DNA of 64,000 bases from Actinostola sp. cb2023 (GCA_033675265.1 JAUJYZ010000640.1:62001-126000), one strand, 5' to 3'; shown: positions 23,801 through 35,122, counted from the first letter of the stretch. Notes: generated from the letters alone by a model not told the origin. Translations and numbers: made by a program.

Positions 23801-25339
23801 ATTTCTAGCCATTGTTTGCTCATATTTGCTCATATTTTGCTCATTTGATTTCATAGTTTGCTTTGATTTCTCTTTGATTGCTTTGAGTTCGCGGAACGGC
23901 CCGGTCCAAAATCGCTCACTGACATATTTTAAAGTAGGCCTACCGCGTGTGCGTGTGTAAGCATAGTGATCGTTTGGAGAAGACGATTACGAAGAACTTC
24001 AAACCACATTTTCAATCCTCAAAGAAGACCGAATAAAAGATCCGAGCGATGAACCGATATACCTCGTGGTCAACATGTCATAGTTGCCATGGTTTCGACT
24101 TCAGAACCAATCGAATGACTTCCTGCTCCTACGGCCGGGAAAGACTGGATCTTCTAACCCGAAAAAAGCCCATTTTTAGACTCGGCGTCTGCCACAGGCA
24201 GCCCAGCCGAGTAATGAATGGATTATTTGTTTCACTGGGGATTATTTGTTGTTCTGTTCCAGACTGTTGACGTATCAAGCGTTTTCATTGTGAATTCAGG
24301 AGAGTGTATTGGGTGGCTAGCTAACCCCTATTTCGCAGAAAAATCTATAATATCAAATATTTCCCTTAAAACAATGTACACCCTATTCAGAATTCTTGGA
24401 TCCGCCCTTGATGCACAGTGAGATGAGGTCTTATGCACAGTCTATCTATGTACAGTCGCGGAAAAAGCAAGCAAATGTATGTGGCTTGGGTTCATAAATA
24501 ATCCCTCTGCATCCCTACGTATTTTCATTATTTCTGTATTTTGACCTTTGCAAATCATATCCTTTTTTAGGAAAGAGTACCCATAACCAAAGAATAGAAA
24601 GATTGTGGCGAGATGTTTTTCAAGGGTGCCTTCGCCTTTTTTATGAGCTTTTTTATGACATGGAGAGGAGCGACATTCTTTACATAGATGATGATATCCA
24701 CCTCTGGTGCCTTCATTATGTGTTTTTACCAATGATTAATCGACACTTAGCGAGTTGGAGAAATGCTTGGGTGTACCATCCACTTCGGTCAGAGAAAAAC
24801 CAATCGCCTATGAGGTTGTGGATAAGAGGTCTTCAGCTTGCATGGGGAACACAGACTACTGAGGGTGATGAAGTGTTTCAGGTACAAGTCACTGATGCAG
24901 CAACGTATGGTATGGTTTTCATAAACCCGTAAAACAAATATTACACTATTGCACACATTTTTTCTTGTCTTATTTTGTGTATTTAATTGACTATTACATA
25001 TTACATATTAGGTATTAGTTTCTTTTTTTTCACTCTACTTAAAATTCAAATAATCTCAACTGAATAATCAATGTCCCTTGATTTCCTTGACTTCAAAATT
25101 AACATTTATTTTTGTGTTAATTACTTTATAATGACTTTGACAACTACGGAATCGACTGGAGAGGACCTATCCCTGCTCAGGAACCACAGCATGTTGAAGT
25201 ACCCGACACTGATTGTCCCCTCCTAGAAAATGAGAAATCCCGCCTGCCCGATGTCGCCAACCTAACAATTCCTCAAGGAGTTGAAGTATTTTACTCAACT
25301 GTTGCATTAGTTTCAACCCTTGTTAGCCAACATACCTAA
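17872..25339 (+). CDS. Integrase-core (DDE) protein, multi-exon, first exon interrupted
   Basis: Exons: 17872 to about 18092, 20651-20829, 22467-22734, 22831-23063, 24571-24881 and about 25133-25339. The internal junctions are in phase (VS|GTYSQM, LI|RWRIV, TG|KSTHNQ). The N-terminal exon is helical and acidic. Exon 2 gives a GRRGRPKYD hook and a helix-turn-helix (EEISKIIGVGLRTIERRM). The catalytic domain shows the triad LWHIDGNHKL, VRSDKGGEN and NQRIERLW. The family is widespread in fish and invertebrates, and its intron-rich structure suggests a domesticated or long-lived copy. Exon 1 is separated from exon 2 by a foldback element at 18104-20645. A donor at 18093 and an acceptor at 20650 would keep the frame. 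The last junction lacks a clear AG acceptor. Confidence 0.75.
18104..20645. mobile_element. Foldback transposon with long inverted arms and 76-bp subrepeats
   Basis: The ends AACGCATTCTAAACTAAA (left) and the complement of TTTAGTTTAGAACGCGT (right) are inverted, with TGGAG on both sides (18099-18103, 20646-20650). Inside, each arm has about four tandem 76-bp units (18456-18740 and 20165-20440, opposite orientation), each with a palindrome AAAAGGTTCC...GGAACCTTTT. The inverted arms continue, at lower identity, towards a centre at about 19300-19530. No transposase is encoded. It separates the N-terminal codons of the integrase-core gene from the helix-turn-helix exon. Confidence 0.7.
20830..22466. 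other. Intron 2 of the integrase gene: G run and C/T-rich tract
   Basis: A G homopolymer of about 20 lies near 20919-20938. From about 21290 to 22140 the plus strand is strongly C/T-rich (TCTCCC, CCATCC words), which gives long but meaningless open frames on both strands. Near 22376-22409 the sequence AAAATCCTGGCTACGCCCCT resembles the end of the nested element at 4206-4333. Confidence 0.6.
23064..24570. other. Intron 4 of the integrase gene, nothing firm recognised
   Basis: A plus-strand frame at 23622-23960 starts with a good context (CAAGATGGCGACT) and is hydrophobic and Phe/Val-rich. Its antisense frame is hydrophilic. Neither resembles a family I know, so I do not call a gene. Confidence 0.35.
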
Positions 25340-26074
25340 TATCAAAATTCCTTTTTTCCATATTAAAACCTCATAAACTCAACTTGTCAAGCAATTATAG
25401 GCCGCGTTCGATTGAATCAATTCTATAGAATATGGAATTTAAAAGACTAGATATCTCCGTTTCCAAAAGTGTCCACTTTGGAGACCGGTTTGTAAAACCT
25501 TGGTTTTCAGAAATAAAGACCTCCGTTTCCCATCGTTTTAATGTAGACTATTTCCATTTCTGGAAATGGAATATTGTGAGCGGGCAGTCAATTGAATACA
25601 GCCAAGAGACCATATAAGGGACGGAGAGGGAGTCTCGCGCTTAATTTTAAGAAACACTGGAAGTGGCGGACGCCAATGAAAACATATTCCCGGCATTCCT
25701 GAGAAATAAACAAGGCAGTGCGAAAGAAAAGTGGTCCGTATCTCGTCTTTTCTCCTTTTTCTTGAATCTATAGCTACATGTGTACCAGAAATAAATTTCC
25801 ATTTGCGTCCACAACTTCCGTGTTTCTAAAAATTGAATTAGTACAATTAAGATATCCCAAGGATAGCGCGAGACTCTCTTATGCTCTCTTGACACAACCT
25901 ACTAGCTTTATAAACATCATTCTCGATTGAAATAATTGACAAAGTTAGTATGAATTTCACCTACTAGCATATTTCAACTAGACGGTAATTAACTTGAACT
26001 GAAGAATATATAATTCACAAAAATAAGAGAGACTAAGGTAAGAGAAGGATAATAATAATAATCATCACAAGTTT
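25340..26074. other. Convergent intergenic spacer
   Basis: This lies between the ends of the integrase gene (+) and HECT gene C (-). A weak inverted repeat (GGAGTCTCGCGCTT at about 25630 against AGCGCGAGACTC at about 25865) is present. No gene was seen. Confidence 0.4.
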
Positions 26075-28555
26075 CTATGTAAATGAAAAGCCCTTCGCAC
26101 CGTATTTAAGGGCAGTATCGAAGGCCCTTTTAAATGGAAGGTATTCTTCATGTATTGTTGGTATTGTTAATGCCAAAAAAACACGTTTGTGCCATTGGTA
26201 ACGTGACTTCTCCATGATCAAATTTCACCAATAGAGCTCCTTCTTTTGAAGGAATTTTGGTACCCCCTGTCCAAAAACAGCACAGGTCAACCAGTTTGAG
26301 TTCCCCTGAAATTAGGATGAAAATAAATAAGAAATATATTATGTCAGGGGGCTCCTGATTATGTATAATGAGTGGTAGGGCCGGACAGGGAAAATATTTG
26401 GCTCGAGGTCATGGCCGTACGGAACGAGCGCAGGATGCATCCTAACCTTTTTTTGATGATTCCAAAGCATCGATGCATGTATTGAAGAATTGTGCCGCGC
26501 GCTGGTGTTTGTCATTTTCTTCTTCCTTCTTGTCAAATGATATGGCCACTTTGAGCTCATTAACTGACAAAGCCCGTTTTTCCTCAGAGGGGAATAGCAC
26601 TTCACAAACTGATGGATGTTGTTGAATGAATAAGTGCAAGGACACTTCTTCCATCCCTACAGGATATAAACAATAATAACTTACACAACACCATAAATGT
26701 TTCCTGTAAAAAAGTATGGCATATAAAAATCAGCGGTAAGTAAGTAAGAAACTGGATGGTTTCAAACGGGAAATGAACCGGCCTAATGATTTGTTATTTG
26801 CTATATTTAGTTTTTATTAATTGGATACATGTCTGCTGTATGCTGTATATGTCTGTTTGACAATGAAATGTCATCTGATTTTAAATATGTTCTCACCTTG
26901 AGCTATGTCATCCAGCTCTATTTCTAGTCTACGTTTGTCAATAACATTATAAAAGATTAATCCCTCAATGATGGCTTGTCGTTGGCTATATAGCTTGTCA
27001 GGATCAATTCCCGCTTCATACATATATGGTTCAAGGGCACTTTTTATCTCTGGAGTAGGGATGGCATCTTTTGGCAGTTCATCCAACTGAGATGTAAAAA
27101 AGTAGCGTCATTAATACACACTGAATACAAAACCACTAGCAGCTAGCAATATACAACCTGCCCTCAATACCCTGCCAGTCAAAATCCGTAATTGTTTACT
27201 GATATATCAGTTCCATTTCCATGGCAACCAACACAACAGCAGATTATTGTAAAAGTGGCCATATCTTCAACATTTTGGCGAATTTGAAAATTTCCTAAAT
27301 TCATTTTGTAGTCCAAGTTGTGAACTCTAAATAAATATTAAATTCAAGTAAGGCATTACATACGAATCATACCTGTGAAATCAGTTCACGAAGCTCCAAG
27401 TCTGGCAAATCTCTGACAGATATCGGTGGAGGCACCTCTGTTTCCTTTCCCAATGTCCAGTAGTGAACAACGGCAGCGGACAAACCACAGAAACTACTTC
27501 CACCATGTAGTGCAGAATGGCCAAGTATTCTGCCAACAGCTTTGAATGCACCACTCAACCGTAAGGAACGATCGTATATTGGGAGACGATGATCCTGTTC
27601 GCCCTCCAAGAAAATAAGAGGTTTACTTCTGCTTGGTATTCCCTCGTCAACTACTTTCAAGGCACTAGTCAGAAACTCTCTTACGGGTCCACTGCCCACA
27701 CCATCTTCATCTTCAAACCTTACTCGTGGGACAGCTCTTAGGTTTAATGCAGGATTCTTAATTATACGCACCAAAAATATCTTTGCGAAGATCTTCAATT
27801 CCGTCTAGTCTGCAAACGCGGAAAAGTTGGCGAGAGGAGGTTTTGTCAACTGTATCTTTTTGAAATCTCTCTAAGAGGTATTGTGGGGAAGGATCAAAGG
27901 CAGGCTCCATAAGGTCTTCATCCCCGGCGTCATCTTCATCTGGAGCCTCGTCAAGAACTTCAATTTCAGGCACAGTTTCTTCTACTACGTCTAAGTCTAC
28001 GTCTACCGCGGATTTGTGTGATGTGTCGACAGCTGAAAAACATAAAGAACTTTCCCTATACATCTTTTCCGGGAGAAGTGAAAGGCATCTTAAAACTCTT
28101 TAAACTGTTCATACGAACAGTAATTAAAATACCCTGCGAGGAGTTTTTTTTTTCTACTCGCCCATGCAGGAAGGAACCCCTGCTCGCAGGGTATAATTAA
28201 AGGGACATGCAAAAGTGTTCGATTTGTAATTATTAGCTGCATGATTTCCAGATCATGCAGTCCGCTAAGCTGTTATAAAAAGTAGTGTTGGGGTCAAAAC
28301 GCCATATATTGGCCATCATTCTTTAGGCCGGCTTCTTCGCGATACAAATTTGCACGCCAATGTAATGGAGATAATCTTACAGGAATATTCAATTAGACTA
28401 GAGAGAAATGGGGAATGTCTTACCAAGTAACTGATTTGCTGCAGCATCTATATCTCCATTCGAAACAGAGAGTGCCGTCTGGATTTCCTCTGTAGAGGCA
28501 CTTGGCAACAGCTCTCGCAGAGCGTCTTTATCACCAATCATTGTTTTTTTGTTTC

Positions 28556-28556
<1 letters not shown>

Positions 28557-28598
<42 letters not shown>

Positions 28599-28825
28599 GT
28601 AATAGTAATAGTAATAGTAATAGTAATAGTAATAGTAATAGTAATAGTAATAGTAATAGTAATAGTAATAGTAATAGTAATAGTAATAGTAATAGTAATA
28701 GTAATAGTAATAGTAATAGTAATAGTAATAGTAATAGTAATAGTAATAGTAATAGTAATAGTAATAGTAATAGTAATAGTAATAGTAATAGTAATAGTAA
28801 TAGTAATAGTAATAGTAATAGTAAT
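28557..28825. repeat. Trinucleotide/hexanucleotide microsatellite (TAA)n then (TAGTAA)n
   Basis: About 12 TAA units are followed by roughly 37 TAATAG units. It ends 2-3 bp from the splice acceptor of the CUE-like exon of HECT gene C (exon start 28554), so it occupies the place of the polypyrimidine tract on the minus strand (ATTACT repeats). Confidence 0.95.
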
Positions 28826-28927
28826 CATCATTGCATGCGAAGCCGTTCTGAAAAATCGCGAATCAGTATTTACCGTAAGATGCAAAGGAATTATTATACT
28901 TTAATATTGTTTCAGACTTGGTACCTC

Positions 28928-29047
28928 TTTAATAGGGGTGAAAATTATTTCATGCCACGCCCACTTGGACAAGACTCAGGTACCTTTTAGGGGTCATTTT
29001 CATACTTTCCGACGAGCATCACCACCACTTTATTTGTGGGGTCCGGG
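28928..29047. mobile_element. Partial copy of the G-run MITE of 619-859
   Basis: The run TGCCACGCCCACTTGGACAAGACTC and the end GACGAGCATCACCACCACTTTAT match the right half of 619-859. The left arm and C run are absent. It lies in an intron of HECT gene C. Confidence 0.6.
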
Positions 29048-29166
29048 AGCATTGGTATTCACACTCACCTTTGCATCTGGTGTTGAGCTCGAGTGGGCCT
29101 CCTCTAAATGGCTCCGCATTTCTTCTAGTGCGATGCTTGAGCCACATTTTAAACATGGCACATAAG

Positions 29167-29753
29167 TGTGAAGAAGCTAGATTTCGTAAGTTTCCTATTT
29201 TCCTAATTAGTGTTGACCTTGTTTTACACCTTAGCACACCTGAAACCACGTACGTTGCACAAGGAGCCACGTACTACGAAATGGGTACACCTGCCGTAGG
29301 CGTGTCCCCTTGGCTTCCCTAGATCCTCCCACTTGCATATCACAAGGACAACTCCCATACGATCTTCACTAGTCTACTCTGAGTTAGTCATCGTTTGACC
29401 TAAACATATTTCTGTACCAACAGTTGCAGAAGAATTTTTACTATTTAGTGATATAAGATTTATCTACTTTTGTTACCTAAATAACATACCTCCTTTTGAT
29501 AGAACTATCGTTCTCTACTTGTTTACTTTCTCCTCATTACTTAGATTAGCCAGGAACTTCAACATCGTTGCAACCAATGATGTTGCACTTCCTGCTATAG
29601 TTCAGACAGTGATTGACAACAAACGTCAATCACTCATCTTGTATAGTTTACGATTATATAAGCTTACTACATGTAAGATAAAGCGGAGAGAAGAGCGAAC
29701 CTCGAAGAGTAATAAAAGTCTCTACCTCAACAAGACTAGTCGCCCCTTTTACA
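29167..29753 (+). repeat. LTR 1
   Basis: 587 bp, TG...CA ends. It holds a TATA-like TATATAAG (29655-29662) and AATAAA (29711-29716) close to the 3' end, so U5 is short. The sequence after it (TGGTGCAGAACTCGGG from 29755) fits a tRNA primer-binding site one base after the LTR. Confidence 0.9.
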
Positions 29754-29966
29754 GTGGTGCAGAACTCGGGTAGGTATGATCTCTGTGCCATTGCTGTTTA
29801 TGGCGTAAAGTTAGCGTATCAGCTCAAGAGCGAGTAATTCTTGTTATTCTTCTTTTCATCCAAAATTTTTCTCATATCCTTGTCATCAGTTCACATGCTA
29901 TGAGTAGTGGAAATTTTTCTTGGGTCCTCCCTTCATTTTAAATAGTTTTTTTTCCTAAATTTCACC

Positions 29967-31173
29967 GTGCATTTACGCTCGGGTAAATCAAAGACGTCAT
30001 CTGTTCCTTGTCACACTTGTAAAACAAAAACTGCTCCCAAAATGGTTTCAAAAGACGATTTAACAGTCATGAATGAAAATTTAATTAAGGCGTTACAAGA
30101 CTCTTTCTCTCAAATGCGTACGACTTTTGTTGAAGCACAAACACAACACAACAGTGAACTCGCAACTATACAGAAAAACCTGGACAAAAACGACACGACA
30201 ACGAAAGGACCTCCTGGTTTGGACAGGGCTCCCATGTTTAACGGCGCAGGCGATGACGCATCAGAATTCCTTGCGCAATTTCGCCTATACGCAGACTTTT
30301 TCAATTGGTCAGAGCGCCAACGCCTTAATGCTTTTCCGCTATCCTTAACTGGTAGCGCTAGAACATGGTATTTCGCGCTTAATGTAACCATCGAGAACTT
30401 CGATCAGTTATCCACACTTTTCACCCGAAATTTCCTTTCACAAACAGACGATTGGGTTTTAAAACAGGAGTTGGGGAAACGAAAGCAGCTCCCATCGGAA
30501 TCTCTTTCCGACTATAATGCCGACATCAGAAAACGATGTATTCGCCTTAAAATTCCAACATCGGAACAACTTCATTATTTTATTAATGGTTTTATCCCCT
30601 TCTCTACGTGACTGGGTGGTTCTTAATCAACCACAAACAATTGACGAAGCTCTTAGTGTTGCTAAGATTAAGTCCTCTGTATCACACAATCCTATATCAG
30701 CTCTTACTAACCAAGATTTTGAAAATTTACAAAAAGGTTTCGTACGCGAACTTAAGAATCAAAATCTCGTGATTCAATCACCATCACCAGTTGCTAGTTT
30801 TGATCAAAGACCAACACAGTTGTCCGACACTCAGAACTTAAGGCAAATAATTCGCGATGAATTACGTGATTTCAAACCAATGCAACGTCCAGCCTCTGAC
30901 CGTTTCATTCCACGCTCTCATTTCAACGATCGTGGAAATTTTGGACGTGGATCGGCGAGGACAACGGACGGGAATATAATTTGCAGCCATTGTAAGAAAG
31001 TAGGTCACCACTTCAGAACGTGTAGATCACGCCAACAACAATATTCAGGCCCATCTCAACAAAACTATCGCCCTCAAAATCAGTTTCACGATAGGAGAAA
31101 TCCATCACAGGATCGTTTTGTTCGTTCACCTCAACATTTTAACCAAACTCGCTCGCAACCGTCAAACTACTAA
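29967..31173 (+). pseudogene. Retroelement gag, copy 1 (frame broken)
   Basis: The frame opens at 29967 (first ATG 30042, MVSKDDL). It carries a gypsy-type capsid region (MFNGAGDDASEFLAQF, then LTGSARTWYF). It breaks at about 30588, where a T run is one longer than in copy 2. The C-terminal part continues in another frame to a TAA at 31171-31173. That part is basic and Gln/Arg-rich and has one CX2CX4HX4C zinc knuckle (CSHCKKVGHHFRTC), the nucleic-acid-binding motif of nucleocapsid. Gag would assemble particles around element RNA. Confidence 0.85.
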
Positions 31174-32672
31174 TGGGTACGGGAAAACGGGAATTCCGGC
31201 AGGCCCAAAACGATAAAACATTTTCACAATCTAATCCTAATGCAATCAATTTTCAAAAGCCTAATTTTCATCCTAATGAAATTGCACATCACCCTATTCA
31301 CAATGCAAAGCCAGCTGCTAAACGTGAAACTTTTCCTATCCCTTCGGTCAACACTGTGGGCAAACACCCACTTCTAAGTACACAAACTAATTTAGCTGAG
31401 CAAACAGTTAATAGTTCTGAGCTCGTTTTCCCGAACGAGGCTCTAATTGACTCTTCCGCAAATAACAATGGTTCTTTTCCTATAAGTCAACACAAGGATG
31501 CCGCTGTTTGTTCAACAGAAAATAGTAATTCACACATATTTACCGACCAAGATTTTAATTTCACAATTCCACTTTTACACATATCTGATAACTCGGACTA
31601 CACTAAGGTGGAAATTAACGACAATCCGCCTTCTACTGATGATAACCTTATTTCATTAGAAGAACTTTCATTAGATACTCAGATCATTACTGATGATCAA
31701 AGTAATACTAGTTCTTTTATAATAGCATCGTTAGTCAATTGTAATCTCCTTAATCCTTTATCTCAGTACAAACGTTCTATTGTACATGGAATATCCAACA
31801 TGTTCCTATTTATGTTTCTTATTTTGCCATTCTTTACAACAGTATTAACTGTTGCCAAGCGACCAGCTTATCGAGTATTTAATTTTATTCGAAATATCAA
31901 ATTCACTTGTGCACAGACTATTATTATTCACTATAGTCATATTTTTAGTGGTACCGTCCACAATTGTTTAAAGGCAAGGATAGCCTCACAAACGTTTAAT
32001 TCCACCTCAATGGGTGAAGATACAAATTTAAATACAACACAGAATAAAGAAATTATTCAAAACAATATTGATAATATTGACACAGGTGTTACAAGTTTAC
32101 CTTCGCTTTCTGAAGATGCCATGGACAATACACTCTATGACGATTTAAATGCAATAAATTTTTCCCAACGCACATCCAATTTATCCATCATAGGCTCGAT
32201 ACATAATGTACAACTCGTTTTTCTACTCGATACTGGTGCTTCAATAACCGCAATCCACTCTCAGCTACTCAAACGCATTCCCAATTTAAATCCAAACACA
32301 GTGGACACATCTTTAAAAGTTCTTCGTACAGTCAATGGACAAGATATTCCAGTGTTAGGAAGAATAGAAATACCTTTCACGATCGGTGAATCGCCTTATC
32401 CTTTTAAAGCGTACATTGCCAACGATCTTACATATGATGTTATTTTAGGAAAGGACTTCCTTGAACATTATAAGGCAATCATTGATTTTAAAGCCTTACG
32501 CTTTCACTTGACTGACCAATGTACTACGACATCAGTTCCACCTACAAACCAATCTGTGTCATCGAGCTGTACGGTTCACGCGCTAGACACGTTTGAATTG
32601 CCCCCACGCTCAGAAACTATTATCCCTGTTGCTTTGAAGTTTCCTTTTGATCCTGGGATAGCAGTTCTATGA
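31173..32672 (+). CDS. Retroelement protease ORF, copy 1, with hydrophobic insert
   Basis: The start codon overlaps the gag stop as TAATG (31171-31175). About 200 residues of low-complexity Asn/Ser/Thr-rich sequence come first, then a hydrophobic stretch (MFLFMFLILPFFTTVLTV, about residue 209). An aspartic protease follows, with LLDTGASITAIHS as catalytic site and VILGKDFL as the flap-distal motif. The frame ends soon after ELPPRSETIIPVAL, the linker that normally leads into reverse transcriptase in gypsy elements. No reverse transcriptase follows, and the stop at 32670-32672 is close to the presumed deletion junction. This frame is unbroken in copy 1. Confidence 0.85.
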   Translation: MGTGKREFRQAQNDKTFSQSNPNAINFQKPNFHPNEIAHHPIHNAKPAAKRETFPIPSVNTVGKHPLLSTQTNLAEQTVNSSELVFPNEALIDSSANNNGSFPISQHKDAAVCSTENSNSHIFTDQDFNFTIPLLHISDNSDYTKVEINDNPPSTDDNLISLEELSLDTQIITDDQSNTSSFIIASLVNCNLLNPLSQYKRSIVHGISNMFLFMFLILPFFTTVLTVAKRPAYRVFNFIRNIKFTCAQTIIIHYSHIFSGTVHNCLKARIASQTFNSTSMGEDTNLNTTQNKEIIQNNIDNIDTGVTSLPSLSEDAMDNTLYDDLNAINFSQRTSNLSIIGSIHNVQLVFLLDTGASITAIHSQLLKRIPNLNPNTVDTSLKVLRTVNGQDIPVLGRIEIPFTIGESPYPFKAYIANDLTYDVILGKDFLEHYKAIIDFKALRFHLTDQCTTTSVPPTNQSVSSSCTVHALDTFELPPRSETIIPVALKFPFDPGIAVL

Positions 32673-32696
32673 CTTTAGAAACGCACACTACACGAC

Positions 32697-34193
32697 ATGA
32701 CCAACGTACTTAAAGACGAACGTACACTCATACGTACTGTCAATAGTAAAACCGTTCAACCAATCAAAATTACAGATACTCTTACGTCACGCATTAACAC
32801 AATTACTGACTCCATAGCTTCCATTGACAAAACTTTTAAAACATGGACCAAACAATTTAATAATTTCGGAAAGACGGAAAGTTGTCATTACTATTCAATT
32901 TTAGATTTTTCTTCAAAATTTTCTTTCGAATCTAGTAAAGTATTTAACGCTATTTTGCGTTTTGTGGAAATTCAAGATATTCTGAACCAATTCGCACATA
33001 TTCAAAACAAGGAACTTATAGGTTTCAATGATTTACCTGAATCCCTTGCATCTGCCCTTACGGCACAATTACAAAAACAACGCGATCTGCGTTATACTGC
33101 AAAAGCACTTGAAGAGGGATTCCCAATACTCATGAACCCTGTAACTGATTACAAACACCGTGACAGATCCATTTCATTACATACTCTCATTACCTTACCA
33201 CGTATCAAATCCACAACTTCATTTTTCACTATTGAATATCTTCAACCATTAACCTACCAAACTAAAAAGAATTGTTACACTAGTCCTATAACCCATAACG
33301 ACTTAGTACTAATCTCTTGCACTAACTCTAAAATCGTGCTGCGAGCTGACGCGCTAACCAAATGCTCCGAACAGCGGGGCACTTTGGTCTGCCCGGACTC
33401 CATCCGACGAAAATCACAAGATAGTTCTTGGCTTGGTCTGCCATGGTCCTTGGGATCCACAGCAAGGTTTCCACGCCACCATACTCCTACCACTTGTACT
33501 ATCTTCGACCCCCTCGTTCATCTTGGCGGTCGCTATTATTTGTCTACAACTGAACACACAGTCCACCTTACCAAAACAACGCTACGTATGACTCCATTAT
33601 CTATTTATCACATTCCATGCAACGAATCTGCTGATGTGCTACAGACAGGATTTGGCTCGTGTCCTTCATCCATGAAAGTCACTCTACCAATATTCAAACG
33701 TCGTGCCTTGACGTACATCCAATGGACTCCAACCACTAACGATTCTGCGTTGGACCTCCACTACCAGTCATTGAACATTCCTCCACCTCTCAAGATCAAC
33801 AAAACAATCCTCAATGCTTTGGACCAGACTTTCCATCGTATTGACGGGAACATTATAACAAAATTACAGAAGGTACGACAAGATATCGACAGTATTCATG
33901 AAACCACCTCCACATCAACTGCCCTCATCGTTGCATCAGTTGCATTGTGTGTTGCAACAATCAACGTCATCATACTCATAACGTTATGTTGTTACCAACG
34001 TCGTGCAAGACGCGAACCTAACAACATGTCACTAGTACACTATGTTAAAGACAAACACCAGCCCCAAGACCAAGAACAAGAACAAGCTCACCAACCTCTC
34101 AACACCTCATCATGCTGCCCAGATTGCGGATCTGCACTGGATGACGCCCCAGAAGACAACGAACCTCAACTACAACTACAAGTAGATAGTTAA
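32697..34193 (+). CDS. Env-like membrane protein of the retroelement, copy 1 (N-terminus probably lost)
   Basis: 498 codons, in the same frame as the protease ORF and 24 bases after it, with a second stop (TAG) between. The N-terminal part has a helical heptad-like stretch (LTSRINTITDSIASIDKTF). The middle is cysteine-containing ectodomain-like sequence. Near the end comes one membrane segment (ALIVASVALCVATINVIILI) and a basic, then acidic Gln-rich, cytoplasmic tail with CCPDCG. This is the layout of the fusion subunit of errantivirus/baculovirus-F-type Env proteins. No signal peptide or cleavage site precedes it, so the pol-loss deletion probably also removed the Env N-terminus. The Env assignment is by architecture, not a search. 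Confidence 0.7.
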   Translation: MTNVLKDERTLIRTVNSKTVQPIKITDTLTSRINTITDSIASIDKTFKTWTKQFNNFGKTESCHYYSILDFSSKFSFESSKVFNAILRFVEIQDILNQFAHIQNKELIGFNDLPESLASALTAQLQKQRDLRYTAKALEEGFPILMNPVTDYKHRDRSISLHTLITLPRIKSTTSFFTIEYLQPLTYQTKKNCYTSPITHNDLVLISCTNSKIVLRADALTKCSEQRGTLVCPDSIRRKSQDSSWLGLPWSLGSTARFPRHHTPTTCTIFDPLVHLGGRYYLSTTEHTVHLTKTTLRMTPLSIYHIPCNESADVLQTGFGSCPSSMKVTLPIFKRRALTYIQWTPTTNDSALDLHYQSLNIPPPLKINKTILNALDQTFHRIDGNIITKLQKVRQDIDSIHETTSTSTALIVASVALCVATINVIILITLCCYQRRARREPNNMSLVHYVKDKHQPQDQEQEQAHQPLNTSSCCPDCGSALDDAPEDNEPQLQLQVDS

Positions 34194-34535
34194 ACCAAAC
34201 GAAACAAAAACACTGAACTGTTAGGAACACGGACTACCAGTATTCAGTAACTTCATCGTATTACTATATAATCATGTTTTAATGTAGGTATACATCTGCC
34301 TACTTGATTGTTTTCAAAAACAACAACCAAAAAAAAAAAAAATGAATCATTTTCGGTGTAGGGATAATATTTAACCTTATTTAGCCAACTACTGTAGGAA
34401 TTATCCGCAAAAACAGTACATTTAGATTATATCTAAGGTGTAGGGTATTCTTTCTTTCAAAACACAACAAAGAGGATTTTTGGACCATATTTAGTTTTCA
34501 TTTGTCGACGGCGCTCCAATCTCAGGTGGAAGACA
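34194..34535 (+). other. 3' untranslated region of retroelement copy 1
   Basis: Noncoding sequence between the env-like stop and LTR 2. An A run of about 14 lies at about 34328-34341, and a short purine tract (GGTGGAAGA) ends 2-3 bp before the LTR and may serve as the polypurine primer. Confidence 0.6.
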
Positions 34536-35122
34536 TGTGAAGAAGCTAGATTTCGTAAGTTTCCTATTTTCCTAATTAGTGTTGACCTTGTTTTACACCT
34601 TAGCACACCTGAAACCACGTACGTTGCACAAGGAGCCACGTACTACGAAATGGGTACACCTGCCGTAGGCGTGTCCCCTTGGCTTCCCTAGATCCTCCCA
34701 CTTGCATATCACAAGGACAACTCCCATACGATCTTCACTAGTCTACTCTGAGTTAGTCATCGTTTGACCTAAACATATTTCTGTACCAACAGTTGCAGAA
34801 GAATTTTTACTATTTAGTGATATAAGATTTATCTACTTTTGTTACCTAAATAACATACCTCCTTTTGATAGAACTATCGTTCTCTACTTGTTTACTTTCT
34901 CCTCATTACTTAGATTAGCCAGGAACTTCAACATCGTTGCAACCAATGATGTTGCACTTCCTGCTATAGTTCAGACAGTGATTGACAACAAACGTCAATC
35001 ACTCATCTTGTATAGTTTACGATTATATAAGCTTACTACATGTAAGATAAAGCGGAGAGAAGAGCGAACCTCGAAGAGTAATAAAAGTCTCTACCTCAAC
35101 AAGACTAGTCGCCCCTTTTACA
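34536..35122 (+). repeat. LTR 2 (shared by the two internal regions)
   Basis: 587 bp. I saw no difference from LTR 1. It serves as 3' LTR of copy 1 and 5' LTR of copy 2. Confidence 0.9.

Noticed and set aside
23622..23960. Hydrophobic 112-codon frame with a good start context
   Set aside because: It lies within an integrase-gene intron, has no recognisable family, and its antisense is equally open. Not enough to call a gene.
28502..28990. Asn/Ser repeat protein on the plus strand (and Ile/Thr on the minus strand)
   Set aside because: Pure translation of a TAA/TAATAG microsatellite in an intron.
29519..29773. 84-codon frame present in each LTR
   Set aside because: It lacks an ATG, spans the TATA and polyadenylation signals, and is open only because the LTRs are identical.
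33275..33493. 72-codon minus-strand frame inside the Env-like region
   Set aside because: Shadow of the plus-strand frame, repeated in copy 2 only because the copies are near-identical.
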